Source of the DNA: Spirosoma fluviale
Lineage (GTDB): Bacteria > Bacteroidota > Bacteroidia > Cytophagales > Spirosomataceae
NCBI GenBank assembly: GCA_945906915.1
Contig: CAMDSI010000004.1
Span: 1 to 34,943 of the forward strand
Direction: 5' to 3'
Length of the DNA: 34,943 nucleotides
A program made the translations under genes and the position numbers. The notes beneath the pieces were generated by a model. That model was not told where the DNA came from and ran no database searches. It saw only the letters and a list, made by a program, of their open reading frames with translations. Of the stretch, positions 23,963-32,452 are shown piece after piece. Within the stretch, counting starts at the first letter, position 1, and each line of letters starts with the position of its first letter.

Positions 23963-24571
23963 ATGCAGAATCTATTATCCCTTCAATACCCATTCATTTT
24001 AGCATCGAATTCTCCGCGTCGAAAAGAGATCTTGCGTTCCGCCGGCTTTGAATTTTCTGTATTGCCGAGTGATGTGGATGAATCTTTTGATGAAACAATG
24101 AAAGCCCAAGACGTTCCTGTCCATTTAGCAGAACGTAAAGCTAGAGAATTAGCAAAAATTTCTCCTAATGCCTTAGTTTTAGCCGCTGATACGGTCGTGA
24201 TTTTGGGAACCGAAATCTTAAATAAACCACAGGATAAGTCGGAGGCCATTCAAATGCTACAAAAATTATCTGGTCAAACACACGAAGTGGTGACTGGGAT
24301 TGCATTGCAGACTCCACAAGGACTGCTTACGAAAGCGGATTCAGCTTTAGTTAAATTTCGCACCTTAGAGGACTGGGAAATCGATTTTTATGTTCGGGAG
24401 GGTGCTTGCATGGACAAAGCCGGTTCTTATGGCGTACAAGATTTTCTAGGAATGGTAGGAATCGAATCGATAGAAGGATCTTTCTACACGGTTATGGGTT
24501 TACCTATTTATGAGGTCTACTCACTAATGAAGCCTTATATTTTAGACGGGAAACAGTTATTTATAAGATAA
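23963..24571 (+). CDS. maf: Maf-family nucleoside triphosphate pyrophosphatase
   Basis: A 202-residue house-cleaning pyrophosphatase that hydrolyses dTTP/UTP and modified nucleotides. The Maf signature ILASNSPRRKEIL is at about residues 11-23, followed by LAERKARELA and LAADTVVILGTEILNKP. SGQTHEVVTGIAL and KAGSYGVQDF complete the motif set. I start at the ATG at 23963; a TTG two codons upstream is less likely. A TATTTTTG box (23952-23959) ends just 3 bases before this ATG. It converges on the IscA-type gene with 7 bp between and no hairpin. Confidence 0.93.
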   Translation: MQNLLSLQYPFILASNSPRRKEILRSAGFEFSVLPSDVDESFDETMKAQDVPVHLAERKARELAKISPNALVLAADTVVILGTEILNKPQDKSEAIQMLQKLSGQTHEVVTGIALQTPQGLLTKADSALVKFRTLEDWEIDFYVREGACMDKAGSYGVQDFLGMVGIESIEGSFYTVMGLPIYEVYSLMKPYILDGKQLFIR

Positions 24572-24578
24572 ATATGCC

Positions 24579-24905
24579 TTAGATAGAGAAGCTTTCTCCA
24601 CAACCACAAGTACGACTGGCGTTAGGGTTTTTGAATTGGAATCCTTTGCCATTTAAGCCATCGGAAAAGTCTAATTCAGTGCCAGCTAAGTATAAGATGG
24701 ATTTTTTATCAACCATTACTTTTACCCCTTTGTCTTCGATAATCATATCATTTGGTTGAGCTTCTGCGGCAAAGTCTAAGTTATACATTAAGCCTGAGCA
24801 TCCGCCACCTTCTACTGCCACGCGGATATTGAATTCCTCCGTTAAACCTTCCTTAGAACGCAATTCTTTAATTCTATTGGCTGCTAAATCCGTTATCGTG
24901 ATCAT
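24579..24905 (-). CDS. IscA/SufA/ErpA-type iron-sulfur carrier protein
   Basis: A 108-residue A-type carrier that receives Fe-S clusters from the SUF scaffold and passes them to apoproteins. The three conserved cysteines are C36 (GGGCSGL), C100 and C102 (RTCGCGESF). Length and the FKNPNAS segment are typical. It is transcribed away from sufC. The two genes share a 146-149-bp gap with a perfect dyad midway, suggesting joint control. IscA, SufA and ErpA cannot be separated by eye. Confidence 0.93.
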   Translation of the reverse strand: MITITDLAANRIKELRSKEGLTEEFNIRVAVEGGGCSGLMYNLDFAAEAQPNDMIIEDKGVKVMVDKKSILYLAGTELDFSDGLNGKGFQFKNPNASRTCGCGESFSI

Positions 24906-24933
24906 GATCGATGTTTTTGAAATAATTCTGCTA

Positions 24934-24941
24934 CAAAATTA
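24934..24941 (-). promoter_or_regulatory. Candidate -7 box of the IscA-type gene
   Basis: On the minus strand this reads TAATTTTG, an exact TAnnTTTG match, 28 nt before the start codon. No TTG was seen at the expected -33 position. Confidence 0.5.
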
Positions 24942-24965
24942 AGAATTTTTTCGATAAAAAATTCA

Positions 24966-24990
24966 TTTATTTAGAGTGAATCTAAATAAA
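24966..24990. promoter_or_regulatory. Perfect 10-bp dyad between the divergent IscA-type and sufC genes
   Basis: TTTATTTAGA (24966-24975) and TCTAAATAAA (24981-24990) are exact inverted repeats with a 5-base spacer. The centre is 37 and 39 bp from the -7 boxes on the two sides, so it is nearly symmetric between the promoters and lies just upstream of both -33 positions. The TAGA/TCTA half-sites resemble those of metal-responsive regulators, but the regulator is not identified. Confidence 0.6.
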
Positions 24991-25016
24991 GGCTAGTTTT
25001 TCAAAACCATTGGTCT

Positions 25017-25024
25017 TAATTTTG
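25017..25024 (+). promoter_or_regulatory. Candidate -7 box of the suf operon
   Basis: TAATTTTG, an exact TAnnTTTG match, ends 27 nt before the first sufC ATG and equals the box of the divergent IscA-type gene. No convincing -33 TTG was found. Confidence 0.5.
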
Positions 25025-25054
25025 TGTTTTAAATGCAGATTCAAATACAATATG

Positions 25055-25807
25055 ATGCTTTCAATTAAGAATTTACACGCAAGTATAGGAGAGAAGGAAA
25101 TCTTGAAAGGGATTAATTTAGAAGTTAAAGCCGGTGAGGTTCATGCGATTATGGGGCCGAACGGTTCTGGAAAGTCTACCTTAGCGTCTGTTTTAGCTGG
25201 CCGCGCTGATTATGAAGTAACAAGTGGAACCGTAGAATTTCAAGGTAAGGATTTATTAGAATTAGCTCCTGAGGAACGTGCTGCAGAGGGTTTATTCTTA
25301 GCTTTTCAGTATCCGATAGAGATTCCAGGTGTTTCGACTACTAATTTTATGAAGTCAGCTGTCAACGAAATTCGTAAATACCGTGGTGAAGAACCATTAG
25401 ACGCTGTTCAGTTTTTGAAAATGTTTAAAGAGAAGATGAGCTATGTGAATATAGACCAAAGTTTATTGTCTCGTGCATTAAACGAAGGCTTTTCAGGTGG
25501 TGAGAAAAAAAGAAATGAAATCTTCCAAATGGCGGTGTTAGAGCCGAAGTTAGCCATCTTGGATGAAACAGACTCTGGATTAGACATTGATGCCTTGCGT
25601 ATCGTGGCAGAAGGAGTAAATAAATTGAAATCCCCAGACAATGCGACGATCGTGGTGACTCACTATCAACGTCTTTTGGACTACATTATTCCAGATTTTG
25701 TGCACGTTTTGTACAAGGGAAAGATTGTGAAATCAGGAGGGAAAGAATTAGCGCTTGAATTAGAAGAGCGTGGGTACGATTGGATCATTTCAGCTTTAGG
25801 AGAATAG
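25055..25807 (+). CDS. sufC: SUF Fe-S assembly ATPase SufC
   Basis: A 250-residue ABC-type ATPase that drives Fe-S cluster assembly in the SufBCD scaffold. Walker A is GPNGSGKS, the signature is GFSGGEKKRNEI, and Walker B is LAILDETDSGLDID. I start at the ATG giving MLSIKNLHA; another ATG lies directly before it, at 25052. A longer frame opening with TTG at 25010 runs through the -7 box and is unlikely. It is the first gene of the suf run, with sufD one base after its stop. SufB, the usual partner that normally precedes sufC, is not here. Confidence 0.95.
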   Translation: MLSIKNLHASIGEKEILKGINLEVKAGEVHAIMGPNGSGKSTLASVLAGRADYEVTSGTVEFQGKDLLELAPEERAAEGLFLAFQYPIEIPGVSTTNFMKSAVNEIRKYRGEEPLDAVQFLKMFKEKMSYVNIDQSLLSRALNEGFSGGEKKRNEIFQMAVLEPKLAILDETDSGLDIDALRIVAEGVNKLKSPDNATIVVTHYQRLLDYIIPDFVHVLYKGKIVKSGGKELALELEERGYDWIISALGE

Positions 25808-25808
25808 G

Positions 25809-27020
25809 ATGTTGTATACAGAATTAACGTCATCAACTCAGAAAGAGGCTTTGGAGCGTTTTAAGGCCAAAGGTTTTCCTACCAACAAATGGGAGGAATG
25901 GAAGTATGCTTCCTTGAAATCATGGAATGAGAGAGAAGTAGAGTGGACCCCTTCAGCCTTGAATGAGGCTTCTGAGGCTAGCTTACAAACCCAAAATGGA
26001 AATACCACCTTTACTGGTATTTTGCCAGCAGGTGTAGAATTTCTACTTTTTGATCAGTTTTTAGCTACTAATCCAGCGATGGCTGCTAAATGGGAGCAGC
26101 GTTTTCCGATCCTTGATCAAAATTCACTCTATGATTTAAATGCAGCACTCGTTGCTAATACTCACGTTTTGTGGGTGAAGGCAGGTGTTTCTGTGGACGA
26201 TGCCATATCGCATGATTTTATTTTATCGGTGAAAAAAGCGTCGGCTATTCAAAGCCGTTTAATTGTGTTCTTGGAGGCTGATGCTTCTTTAACTTTGATT
26301 GAGCGAGCTTATACTTCAGCAGGTTCAGAAGAAGTCTTGTCTAATTTTGTGCAAGAAATATATGTGAGTGAGAAGGCAAATTTGACCTATGTGAAGGAAC
26401 AAGATTTGGCCCAAAACACCACCCACATCGATCATACCTTCATTACGCAGCTTTCAGATAGTCAAGTAGATTTATTTACGTTCTCTCTGAATGCCGCATA
26501 TTTACGTAATAACCTGCATTTCTACAGTGATGGAGAACGCGTAATGTCCAATCTAAATGGACTCTATGTGCCAGGAGAGGACCAATTAATGGATTCTCAT
26601 ACGGTTGTGGATCACCGTAAACCGAATTCAGAATCCCATGAATTATACAAAGGGGTTTTAATGGGGAATGCGACTGGGGTGTTTAATGGTAAGATTTTTG
26701 TGCGTCCTGATGCTCAGAAAACGAATGCTTTCCAAAGCTGTAAAAATGTCTTAGCCTCTACGCGTGCCACGATGAATACGAAGCCTCAGTTAGAGATTTG
26801 GGCAGATGATGTTAAGTGTTCTCATGGAACCACGACAGGTCAATTGAACGAGGACGCTTTATTTTATTTACGGTCTAGAGGTATTTCTTTAGCAAACGCA
26901 CGAACTTTATTGTTATTAGCTTTTGTTCAAGAAGTAATCGATCGTGTTACACACGAAGAGACGAAACTACGTTTGACAGATAAAATCATTTCAAAAATCC
27001 AAACTTCCTTAGCGATTTAA
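25809..27020 (+). CDS. sufD: SUF Fe-S scaffold subunit SufD
   Basis: A 403-residue SufB/SufD-family protein. The N-terminal NKWEEWKYASLKSW is typical of SufD. The C-terminal beta-helix core ends in ASTRATMNTKPQLEIWADDVKCSHGTTTGQLNEDALFYLRSRG, with the conserved Cys and His of the KCSHG motif. SufD pairs with SufB and two SufC to build clusters. It is SufD rather than SufB because it is shorter and lacks the longer N-terminal region of SufB. It follows sufC by 1 bp and precedes sufS by 2 bp. Confidence 0.93.
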   Translation: MLYTELTSSTQKEALERFKAKGFPTNKWEEWKYASLKSWNEREVEWTPSALNEASEASLQTQNGNTTFTGILPAGVEFLLFDQFLATNPAMAAKWEQRFPILDQNSLYDLNAALVANTHVLWVKAGVSVDDAISHDFILSVKKASAIQSRLIVFLEADASLTLIERAYTSAGSEEVLSNFVQEIYVSEKANLTYVKEQDLAQNTTHIDHTFITQLSDSQVDLFTFSLNAAYLRNNLHFYSDGERVMSNLNGLYVPGEDQLMDSHTVVDHRKPNSESHELYKGVLMGNATGVFNGKIFVRPDAQKTNAFQSCKNVLASTRATMNTKPQLEIWADDVKCSHGTTTGQLNEDALFYLRSRGISLANARTLLLLAFVQEVIDRVTHEETKLRLTDKIISKIQTSLAI

Positions 27021-27022
27021 TC

Positions 27023-28249
27023 ATGGCGGAAAAATTAAATATAGATCAAATTAGAGCGGATTTCCCTGTTTTACATCAGCAGGTGAATAAAGCTCCCTTG
27101 ATTTATTTTGATAATGCGGCCACTACTCAGAAACCCAAAGCGGTTATTGATGCCTTGCAACATTATTATGAGTTGGATAACGCGAATATTCACCGGGGAC
27201 TTCACACCTTGGCTGAACGCGCTACGACCGCTTACGAATTAACTCGAAAGAAGCTTGCCACCTTTTTAAATGCTCCTTCTACTGACCAGATTATATTCAC
27301 TTCGGGTACTACAGCAGGAATTAATTTAGTCGCTCAGACCTTTGGTCGCGCGAACATCGAAAAAGGGGATCAAATTATCGTCTCTAATCTGGAACACCAC
27401 TCGAACATCGTGCCATGGCAGATGATTGCGCAGGAAAAAGGAGCAGAGATAAAAGTGATTCCGGTAAGCGACGAAGGAGTTTTAGATATCGAAGCTTTTA
27501 AAGCATTATTAAATTCTAAAGTTAAATTAGTCGCTGTAAATCACGTTTCTAACGCGATTGGAACGATTAATCCCATTGTTGAAATCATAGCACTTGCACA
27601 CGCTGTAGGTGCAAAAGTGCTGATAGATGGTGCACAATCGGTGGCGCATTTAGCTGTGGATGTGCAGGCGCTCGATTTGGATTTCTTTGTATTTTCTGCA
27701 CACAAGTTATTTGGGCCGACTGGCGTAGGCGTATTGTACGGTAAGCGCGATTTATTAGAAGCGATGCCACCTTACCAAGGAGGCGGGGAGATGATTAAAG
27801 AGGTGAGCTTTGCGGGTACGACTTATAATGAATTACCTTATAAATTTGAAGCAGGTACCCCTAATATCGCTGATGTGATTGCTTTAGGAGCTGCTTTAGA
27901 TTATTTGCAAGCAATCCCAGCTGATGCCTTAGCGGCTCAGGAAGAGGCGCTTTTAGCTTATGCGACGGAGAAACTACAGGTTATTCCGGGTTTAAAAATC
28001 GTCGGTACAGCACCTGAAAAAATTGCGGTGATTTCCTTCATGGTGAATGGTGTTCATCCACAGGATATTGGCGTTTTATTGGATAAATTTGGCATTGCGA
28101 TTCGTACGGGTCATCATTGTGCTCAGCCTTTGATGGAACGTTATGGGCTTGTGGGAACTTGTCGTGCCTCTTTCTCGTTTTACAATACGTTCGAAGAAAT
28201 CGATCGATTTGTTTTATGTTTAGAGAAGACTTTACAGATGTTACAATAG
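27023..28249 (+). CDS. sufS: Cysteine desulfurase SufS
   Basis: A 408-residue group II PLP-dependent cysteine desulfurase that supplies persulfide sulfur for Fe-S clusters. IYFDNAATTQKP (about 28-39) opens the fold and SNLEHHSNIVPW carries the catalytic His. The PLP lysine is in FSAHKLFGPTGVG, and the persulfide Cys lies in the short loop RTGHHCAQPLM, typical of SufS rather than IscS. The last 14 bases (28236-28249) are duplicated exactly just after the stop, putting sufE 14 bp away. SufS works with the adjacent SufE. Confidence 0.96.
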   Translation: MAEKLNIDQIRADFPVLHQQVNKAPLIYFDNAATTQKPKAVIDALQHYYELDNANIHRGLHTLAERATTAYELTRKKLATFLNAPSTDQIIFTSGTTAGINLVAQTFGRANIEKGDQIIVSNLEHHSNIVPWQMIAQEKGAEIKVIPVSDEGVLDIEAFKALLNSKVKLVAVNHVSNAIGTINPIVEIIALAHAVGAKVLIDGAQSVAHLAVDVQALDLDFFVFSAHKLFGPTGVGVLYGKRDLLEAMPPYQGGGEMIKEVSFAGTTYNELPYKFEAGTPNIADVIALGAALDYLQAIPADALAAQEEALLAYATEKLQVIPGLKIVGTAPEKIAVISFMVNGVHPQDIGVLLDKFGIAIRTGHHCAQPLMERYGLVGTCRASFSFYNTFEEIDRFVLCLEKTLQMLQ

Positions 28250-28263
28250 AGATGTTACAATAG
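28236..28263. repeat. 14-bp tandem duplication at the sufS-sufE junction
   Basis: AGATGTTACAATAG occurs twice in direct succession (28236-28249 and 28250-28263). The first copy ends with the sufS stop codon TAG; the second fills the whole spacer before the sufE ATG. Without it the sufE ATG would follow the sufS stop directly. Confidence 0.95.
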
Positions 28264-28680
28264 ATGGGACAGCCGATAAACGAAATTCAAGAGGAATTAA
28301 TAGAGGAGTTTGGTCTTTTTGAAGATTGGGCGGATAAATATGAGTATTTGATTGATCTAGGGAAGAAGTTAGCCCCTATGACAGACGCTTTTAAGACCGA
28401 GGAGAATGTGATTAAGGGCTGCCAAAGCCGGGTATGGTTACATGCCGAAAAGCAAGGCGATTTAGTCGTGTTTCAAGCTGATTCAGAAGCAATCATTGTG
28501 AAAGGAATGATTTCGATGTTGATTCGGGTTTTATCGAATCATACTCCAGCGGAGATTTTGGCATCGGATTTATATTTTATTGATCAAATCGGAATGAGCC
28601 AGCATTTGGCCCAAACCAGATCAAACGGTTTAGTTTCCATGGTAAAACAAATGCAACATTATGCTTTGGCCTTCTCTTAA
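28264..28680 (+). CDS. sufE: Sulfur acceptor protein SufE
   Basis: A 138-residue SufE-family protein that accepts sulfane sulfur from SufS and hands it to the scaffold. The active-site cysteine is C53 in the loop VIKGCQSRVWL, and the helix EEFGLFEDWADKYEYLIDLGKKLAP before it is characteristic. Length is normal. It starts 14 bp after sufS, in a spacer made by a tandem duplication. The following SufT-like gene begins 13 bp after its stop. Confidence 0.94.
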   Translation: MGQPINEIQEELIEEFGLFEDWADKYEYLIDLGKKLAPMTDAFKTEENVIKGCQSRVWLHAEKQGDLVVFQADSEAIIVKGMISMLIRVLSNHTPAEILASDLYFIDQIGMSQHLAQTRSNGLVSMVKQMQHYALAFS

Positions 28681-28693
28681 GCGATTATTCAGT

Positions 28694-29023
28694 ATGGAAA
28701 ATTCAAGTCAAATGAATGAGGTAGAATTAAAGGAAAAAGTGGTAAAGGCGATTAAGACCGTCTATGACCCAGAAATTCCAGTCGATGTGTATGAGTTAGG
28801 ATTAATCTATGAAATCAAGATTTTTCCAGTGAACAATGTCTATATTTTGATGACATTAACTTCACCCTCTTGTCCGTCTGCGGAAAGTATTCCGGTCGAT
28901 ATTGAGAAGGCGGTGAGAGAAGTGGAAGGTATAGCTGAAGTGTCAGTTGAATTAACATTTGATCCACCATACGAGCAAGATATGATGTCAGAAGTGGCAA
29001 AATTGGAACTCGGATTTATGTAA
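28694..29023 (+). CDS. SufT/MIP18-like (DUF59) Fe-S assembly factor
   Basis: A 109-residue protein of the DUF59/MIP18 family. The core YDPEIPVDVYELGLIYEI (about 23-40) and LTSPSCPSAESIPVDIE, with the family Cys, are complete. Such proteins, including SufT and PaaD relatives, aid Fe-S maturation of certain enzymes. I chose the ATG giving MENSSQMNEV; an upstream in-frame ATG at 28661 overlaps sufE by 20 bp and adds 11 residues unlike the family. Its place directly after sufE fits the usual Bacteroidota suf order. Confidence 0.88.
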   Translation: MENSSQMNEVELKEKVVKAIKTVYDPEIPVDVYELGLIYEIKIFPVNNVYILMTLTSPSCPSAESIPVDIEKAVREVEGIAEVSVELTFDPPYEQDMMSEVAKLELGFM

Positions 29024-29065
29024 TTGCGTTAACGTTTTAATTATAAAATTTAAATAGAAAAATAT

Positions 29066-29479
29066 ATGTATCCAGAACATTTAGTACATCCTATGCGGAT
29101 GGATATCGTGGCCGGAGGATTTCAAGAATTGAAGTCGGCTTCAGAAGTGGAAGACGTCATGGCAAAACCAGGTACAACCTTGGTGTTTTTTAATTCTGTT
29201 TGTGGCTGCTCAGCTTCTACGGCTCGCCCAGGTGTTAAAAATGCCGTAGCAGCTTCTGAAAAGAAACCAACAAACTTAGTGACAGTATTCGCAGGTGTTG
29301 ATCCAGAAGCGGTCCAAAAAGCACGTGAATACACCTTACCTTATCCTCCATCTTCTCCATCGATAGCTTTATTCAAAGATGGTGAATTAGTTCATTTCGT
29401 AGAGCGTCACCACATTGAGGGACGTTCGGCAGATATGATTGCAGGACACTTAGAAGGTGTGTTTGATGAGTTTTGCTAA
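29066..29479 (+). CDS. Bacilliredoxin (BrxA/BrxB, YphP/YqiW family)
   Basis: A 137-residue thioredoxin-fold protein of the UPF0403 bacilliredoxin family. The active site is C46-G47-C48 in FFNSVCGCSA, as in BrxA/BrxB, which remove bacillithiol from S-bacillithiolated proteins. The start MYPEHLVHPMR and AREYTLPYPPSSPSIALFKDG are family marks. It lies 42 bp after the SufT-like gene and ends at a terminator, so it probably belongs to the suf unit and links Fe-S assembly to thiol redox repair. Whether this organism makes bacillithiol is not shown here. Confidence 0.9.
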   Translation: MYPEHLVHPMRMDIVAGGFQELKSASEVEDVMAKPGTTLVFFNSVCGCSASTARPGVKNAVAASEKKPTNLVTVFAGVDPEAVQKAREYTLPYPPSSPSIALFKDGELVHFVERHHIEGRSADMIAGHLEGVFDEFC

Positions 29480-29493
29480 TTCTATACAGCATA

Positions 29494-29526
29494 AAAAAAG
29501 GGAGCTCCATTCGGGCTCCCTTTTTT
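29494..29526 (+). terminator. Bidirectional intrinsic terminator after the suf-bacilliredoxin unit
   Basis: A6 GGGAGC (29494-29505) pairs with GCTCCC T6 (29515-29526) across a 9-nt loop. It lies between the bacilliredoxin gene and the convergent M16 peptidase gene, and serves both strands. Confidence 0.92.
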
Positions 29527-29544
29527 GTTTCCTTTCAGGAAGGA

Positions 29545-32373
29545 TTATTGCTTGGGCGCACCGCCCATCGCTCCTGATTCTGAACTGCTATTTTTAGCTT
29601 TCTCTGCCATTTTCTTCGCAGCGCCTTCATAGTCACCCGCTTTAATGAAGGACATCTTCAATAAGTCGATTGATTTCTGAGTAGCCTCTTGAATTTGAGC
29701 AGGAGTTAAGCTCTTCACCTTAGTCTCTAAATCTTCAGACCATTTCATATTACGGCCTAAGTATAAGTTACTGTTTAAGCTTCCTACTAAAGCATTATCT
29801 TGAGAACGCGTCACTTGACGTGATTGTAACCAAGATTTCTTAGCTTCATCGATTTCTTTCTGAGTAAAACCTTCTTTTAATACTTTCTCGATTTCCTCTT
29901 TGAAAGCAGACTCTAGCTTAGCTAAATTCTCCGGAGCGTAAATAGCATATCCGATGAAGGCACCACTTTGATCTAATGGACTAGCCACGAATTGCGATCC
30001 AACACCGTAAGATAAACCATCTTTTTGACGGATACGGTTCATTAAACGAGAGCTTAATCCACTACCACCACCTAACATATAGTTAGACAATTCTAATGCA
30101 GCGTAGTTCGGATCGCTATCAGAAATCTTCAATGGCTGGTAAGCTAAGAAGAAGGCATTTGCCTTATCAGGCGTCTCGATAGAAATGGCCTTGCCACCTG
30201 TCTCTTTGAACACATCTGGAATGCGTTTGTAAGGCTTAGGGGATTTCCAGTTAGCAAATTCCGCCGTGATTACATCCTTCAATTCTTTCTCATCAAAATC
30301 ACCTACGGCAGAGAATGTTGCATCCGATGCTCCGTAGAAGTTCTTGTAGAAATTAATTGACTCCTCTAATTTTGCAGCCGCATAATTAGTCGTTTGCTCT
30401 GCCATAGTAGGCTGGTAACGTACATCTTTCTTGTCATAGTGACCTGTTCTCAATTGACCTAATGCATCAGATCCTTTTGCTTGAGGCTCACTTTTTTGAC
30501 CTTCGATGGCTGTTAAATTCTCTTGCTTTAACTTCTCGAATTCAGCTGCCGGGAATACCGGTTGCTTTAATGCTTCAGCCACTAATTTCATCGCTGGGAT
30601 TAAATTCTCGCGAGTTGTTTCAATAGAAACACTTGCTTGAGTAGGTCCGCCATTGATGCTCACACGGGCTTTTAATTTGTCTAATTCATCCTGGAATTGT
30701 TGACGTGTATGTTTCGCTGTTCCTTTAGATAACATGTCTGCCGCTAAATCGGCTGCAGTTACTGTACCCATTAATGATTTTTCATCACCAAAACGTAAAG
30801 TCATACGAGCATAAACCGAGTTACCTCTTGTCTTCTTAGATAAAAGGGCTAATTGTATACCCCCAATTTTTTCTTTTTTAGTACGAGCATCGATGTTCGC
30901 TGGAGATGGATCAAATGCCTCGCCTTGGCTAACTGCTGCTTTTGGCTTGAAGTCTTTCAATACCGTTGCTACCTCTTTCGCTTCTGGAATCTCCGCACGC
31001 TCAGGCTTCTCTGTAGGGTAGAAAGTACCTGAGGTTCTATTAGATGATTTGAAATAAGCAGCAGCCACACGTTGAATATCAGCAGGAGTGATTTTCTCTA
31101 ATTGATTACGTGTGTGGAATAATAAACGCCAATCACCTTGAGCGATGTACTCAGACATTCCCACACCTACACGTTGTGCATTATTTAATAATAATTCGAT
31201 GTTCTTAATGCCTTTCGTTTTGATACGGTCTACCTCTTCTTGCGTTGGAGGAGTTTTGGCAAAATTCTCGATGGTGTTAATCATAATCTGACGAACTGAA
31301 TCCACAGATTTTTCTTTCAATACTTCTGCGCCAAAATAAATCAACCCTGGTTCTTTCAATTGGAAAGAGAATCCAAACTGGCTACTTGCCTTCTTCGTAT
31401 CAATCAAGGCCTTGTATAAACGTCCAGACGGAGCATCAGTTAATAAATCAGCCATCACATCTACTGCAACGTAATCCGGGTGCAAGCCAGATGGAATATG
31501 GTAGGCCATACCCAAAACTTGTACATCACCCACGCGGCGAAGTGTTACCTCTCTTTCGCCATCTTGTGTAGGTTCAGCCGTGAATGTAGGCGTTAAAACA
31601 CGCTCAGGACGTGGAATTACACCAAATTTCTCATTGATTAATTTCAATGTCTTAATTGCATCAAACTTACCTGCCACTAATAATACGGCATTATCTGGTT
31701 GATAATACTTGCGGTAATAGGCTTGTAAATTCTCGATAGGCACTTTTTCGATATCAGAACGCGCTCCAATCGTAGAGTTTCCATAGTTATGCCATAAGAA
31801 GGCAGTAGAAACGACACGCTCCATTAAAACACTTCCTGGATCATTTTCGCCACGTTCGAATTCATTACGAACAACCGTCATTTCGGTTTCTAATTCGCTT
31901 TTTGCAATGCGGGAATTGATCATACGATCAGCTTCCATATCTAAAGCCCAATCTAAGTTTTCATCTGATGAAGCAAAGGTCTCGAAGTAATTGGTACGAT
32001 CTAACCACGTAGTTCCGTTGAATTGAGCTCCGTGATCCGAGATTTCTTTTGCGACTTCTTTGTGCTTTTCTTTAGTTCCCTTGAACACCATGTGCTCTAA
32101 TAAGTGGGACATACCTGTTTCACCGTAGCCCTCGTGACGAGATCCTACTAAATAAGTGATATTAACCGTAATGGTTTGTTTCGATGGATCTGGGAATAAT
32201 AAAACTTTTAAGCCGTTGGCTAATTTATATTCCGTAATTCCTTCCGCTTCTGTTACCTTTTCAGGGATAGGGAGGATGGCTGACGCCTTTTGTGTGGTTG
32301 GAGCGGGTTTAGTTTGTGCGATGGCTGGTTGTAAAAGACAAAGCAGTAAACCCGAAAGAATAATTTTCTTCAT
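29545..32373 (-). CDS. Secreted M16-family (pitrilysin-like) zinc peptidase, double domain
   Basis: A 942-residue protein with a signal peptide (residues 1-20, ending AIAQ). The N-terminal half has the inverted zinc motif H90-L-L-E93-H94, with the distal Glu171 in RNEFERGEN at the expected spacing. The second half (from about residue 500) repeats the M16 fold (LRFGDEKSLMGTVTAADLAADMLSKGT) but has no HxxEH, so it is the inactive partner that forms the clam-shell chamber. Such enzymes degrade peptides in the periplasm. The tail after about 920 is Ser/Gly-rich and low in complexity. It lies 79 bp downstream of the TPR gene on the same strand. Confidence 0.93.
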   Translation of the reverse strand: MKKIILSGLLLCLLQPAIAQTKPAPTTQKASAILPIPEKVTEAEGITEYKLANGLKVLLFPDPSKQTITVNITYLVGSRHEGYGETGMSHLLEHMVFKGTKEKHKEVAKEISDHGAQFNGTTWLDRTNYFETFASSDENLDWALDMEADRMINSRIAKSELETEMTVVRNEFERGENDPGSVLMERVVSTAFLWHNYGNSTIGARSDIEKVPIENLQAYYRKYYQPDNAVLLVAGKFDAIKTLKLINEKFGVIPRPERVLTPTFTAEPTQDGEREVTLRRVGDVQVLGMAYHIPSGLHPDYVAVDVMADLLTDAPSGRLYKALIDTKKASSQFGFSFQLKEPGLIYFGAEVLKEKSVDSVRQIMINTIENFAKTPPTQEEVDRIKTKGIKNIELLLNNAQRVGVGMSEYIAQGDWRLLFHTRNQLEKITPADIQRVAAAYFKSSNRTSGTFYPTEKPERAEIPEAKEVATVLKDFKPKAAVSQGEAFDPSPANIDARTKKEKIGGIQLALLSKKTRGNSVYARMTLRFGDEKSLMGTVTAADLAADMLSKGTAKHTRQQFQDELDKLKARVSINGGPTQASVSIETTRENLIPAMKLVAEALKQPVFPAAEFEKLKQENLTAIEGQKSEPQAKGSDALGQLRTGHYDKKDVRYQPTMAEQTTNYAAAKLEESINFYKNFYGASDATFSAVGDFDEKELKDVITAEFANWKSPKPYKRIPDVFKETGGKAISIETPDKANAFFLAYQPLKISDSDPNYAALELSNYMLGGGSGLSSRLMNRIRQKDGLSYGVGSQFVASPLDQSGAFIGYAIYAPENLAKLESAFKEEIEKVLKEGFTQKEIDEAKKSWLQSRQVTRSQDNALVGSLNSNLYLGRNMKWSEDLETKVKSLTPAQIQEATQKSIDLLKMSFIKAGDYEGAAKKMAEKAKNSSSESGAMGGAPKQ

Positions 32374-32452
32374 AGGGGGTATTTTGTTTATTGACTGGAA
32401 ATTTAAAAGATTATTGAATTGAGTGTATGATTAATGTGATGAGCGGTTGAAT

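Noticed and set aside
25010..25054. N-terminal extension of sufC from a TTG start
   Set aside because: The added residues are unlike SufC and overlap the TAATTTTG box; the ATG at 25055 or 25052 fits the family.
28661..28693. Upstream ATG for the SufT-like gene
   Set aside because: It overlaps the end of sufE and adds residues not typical of DUF59 proteins; the ATG at 28694 is preferred.
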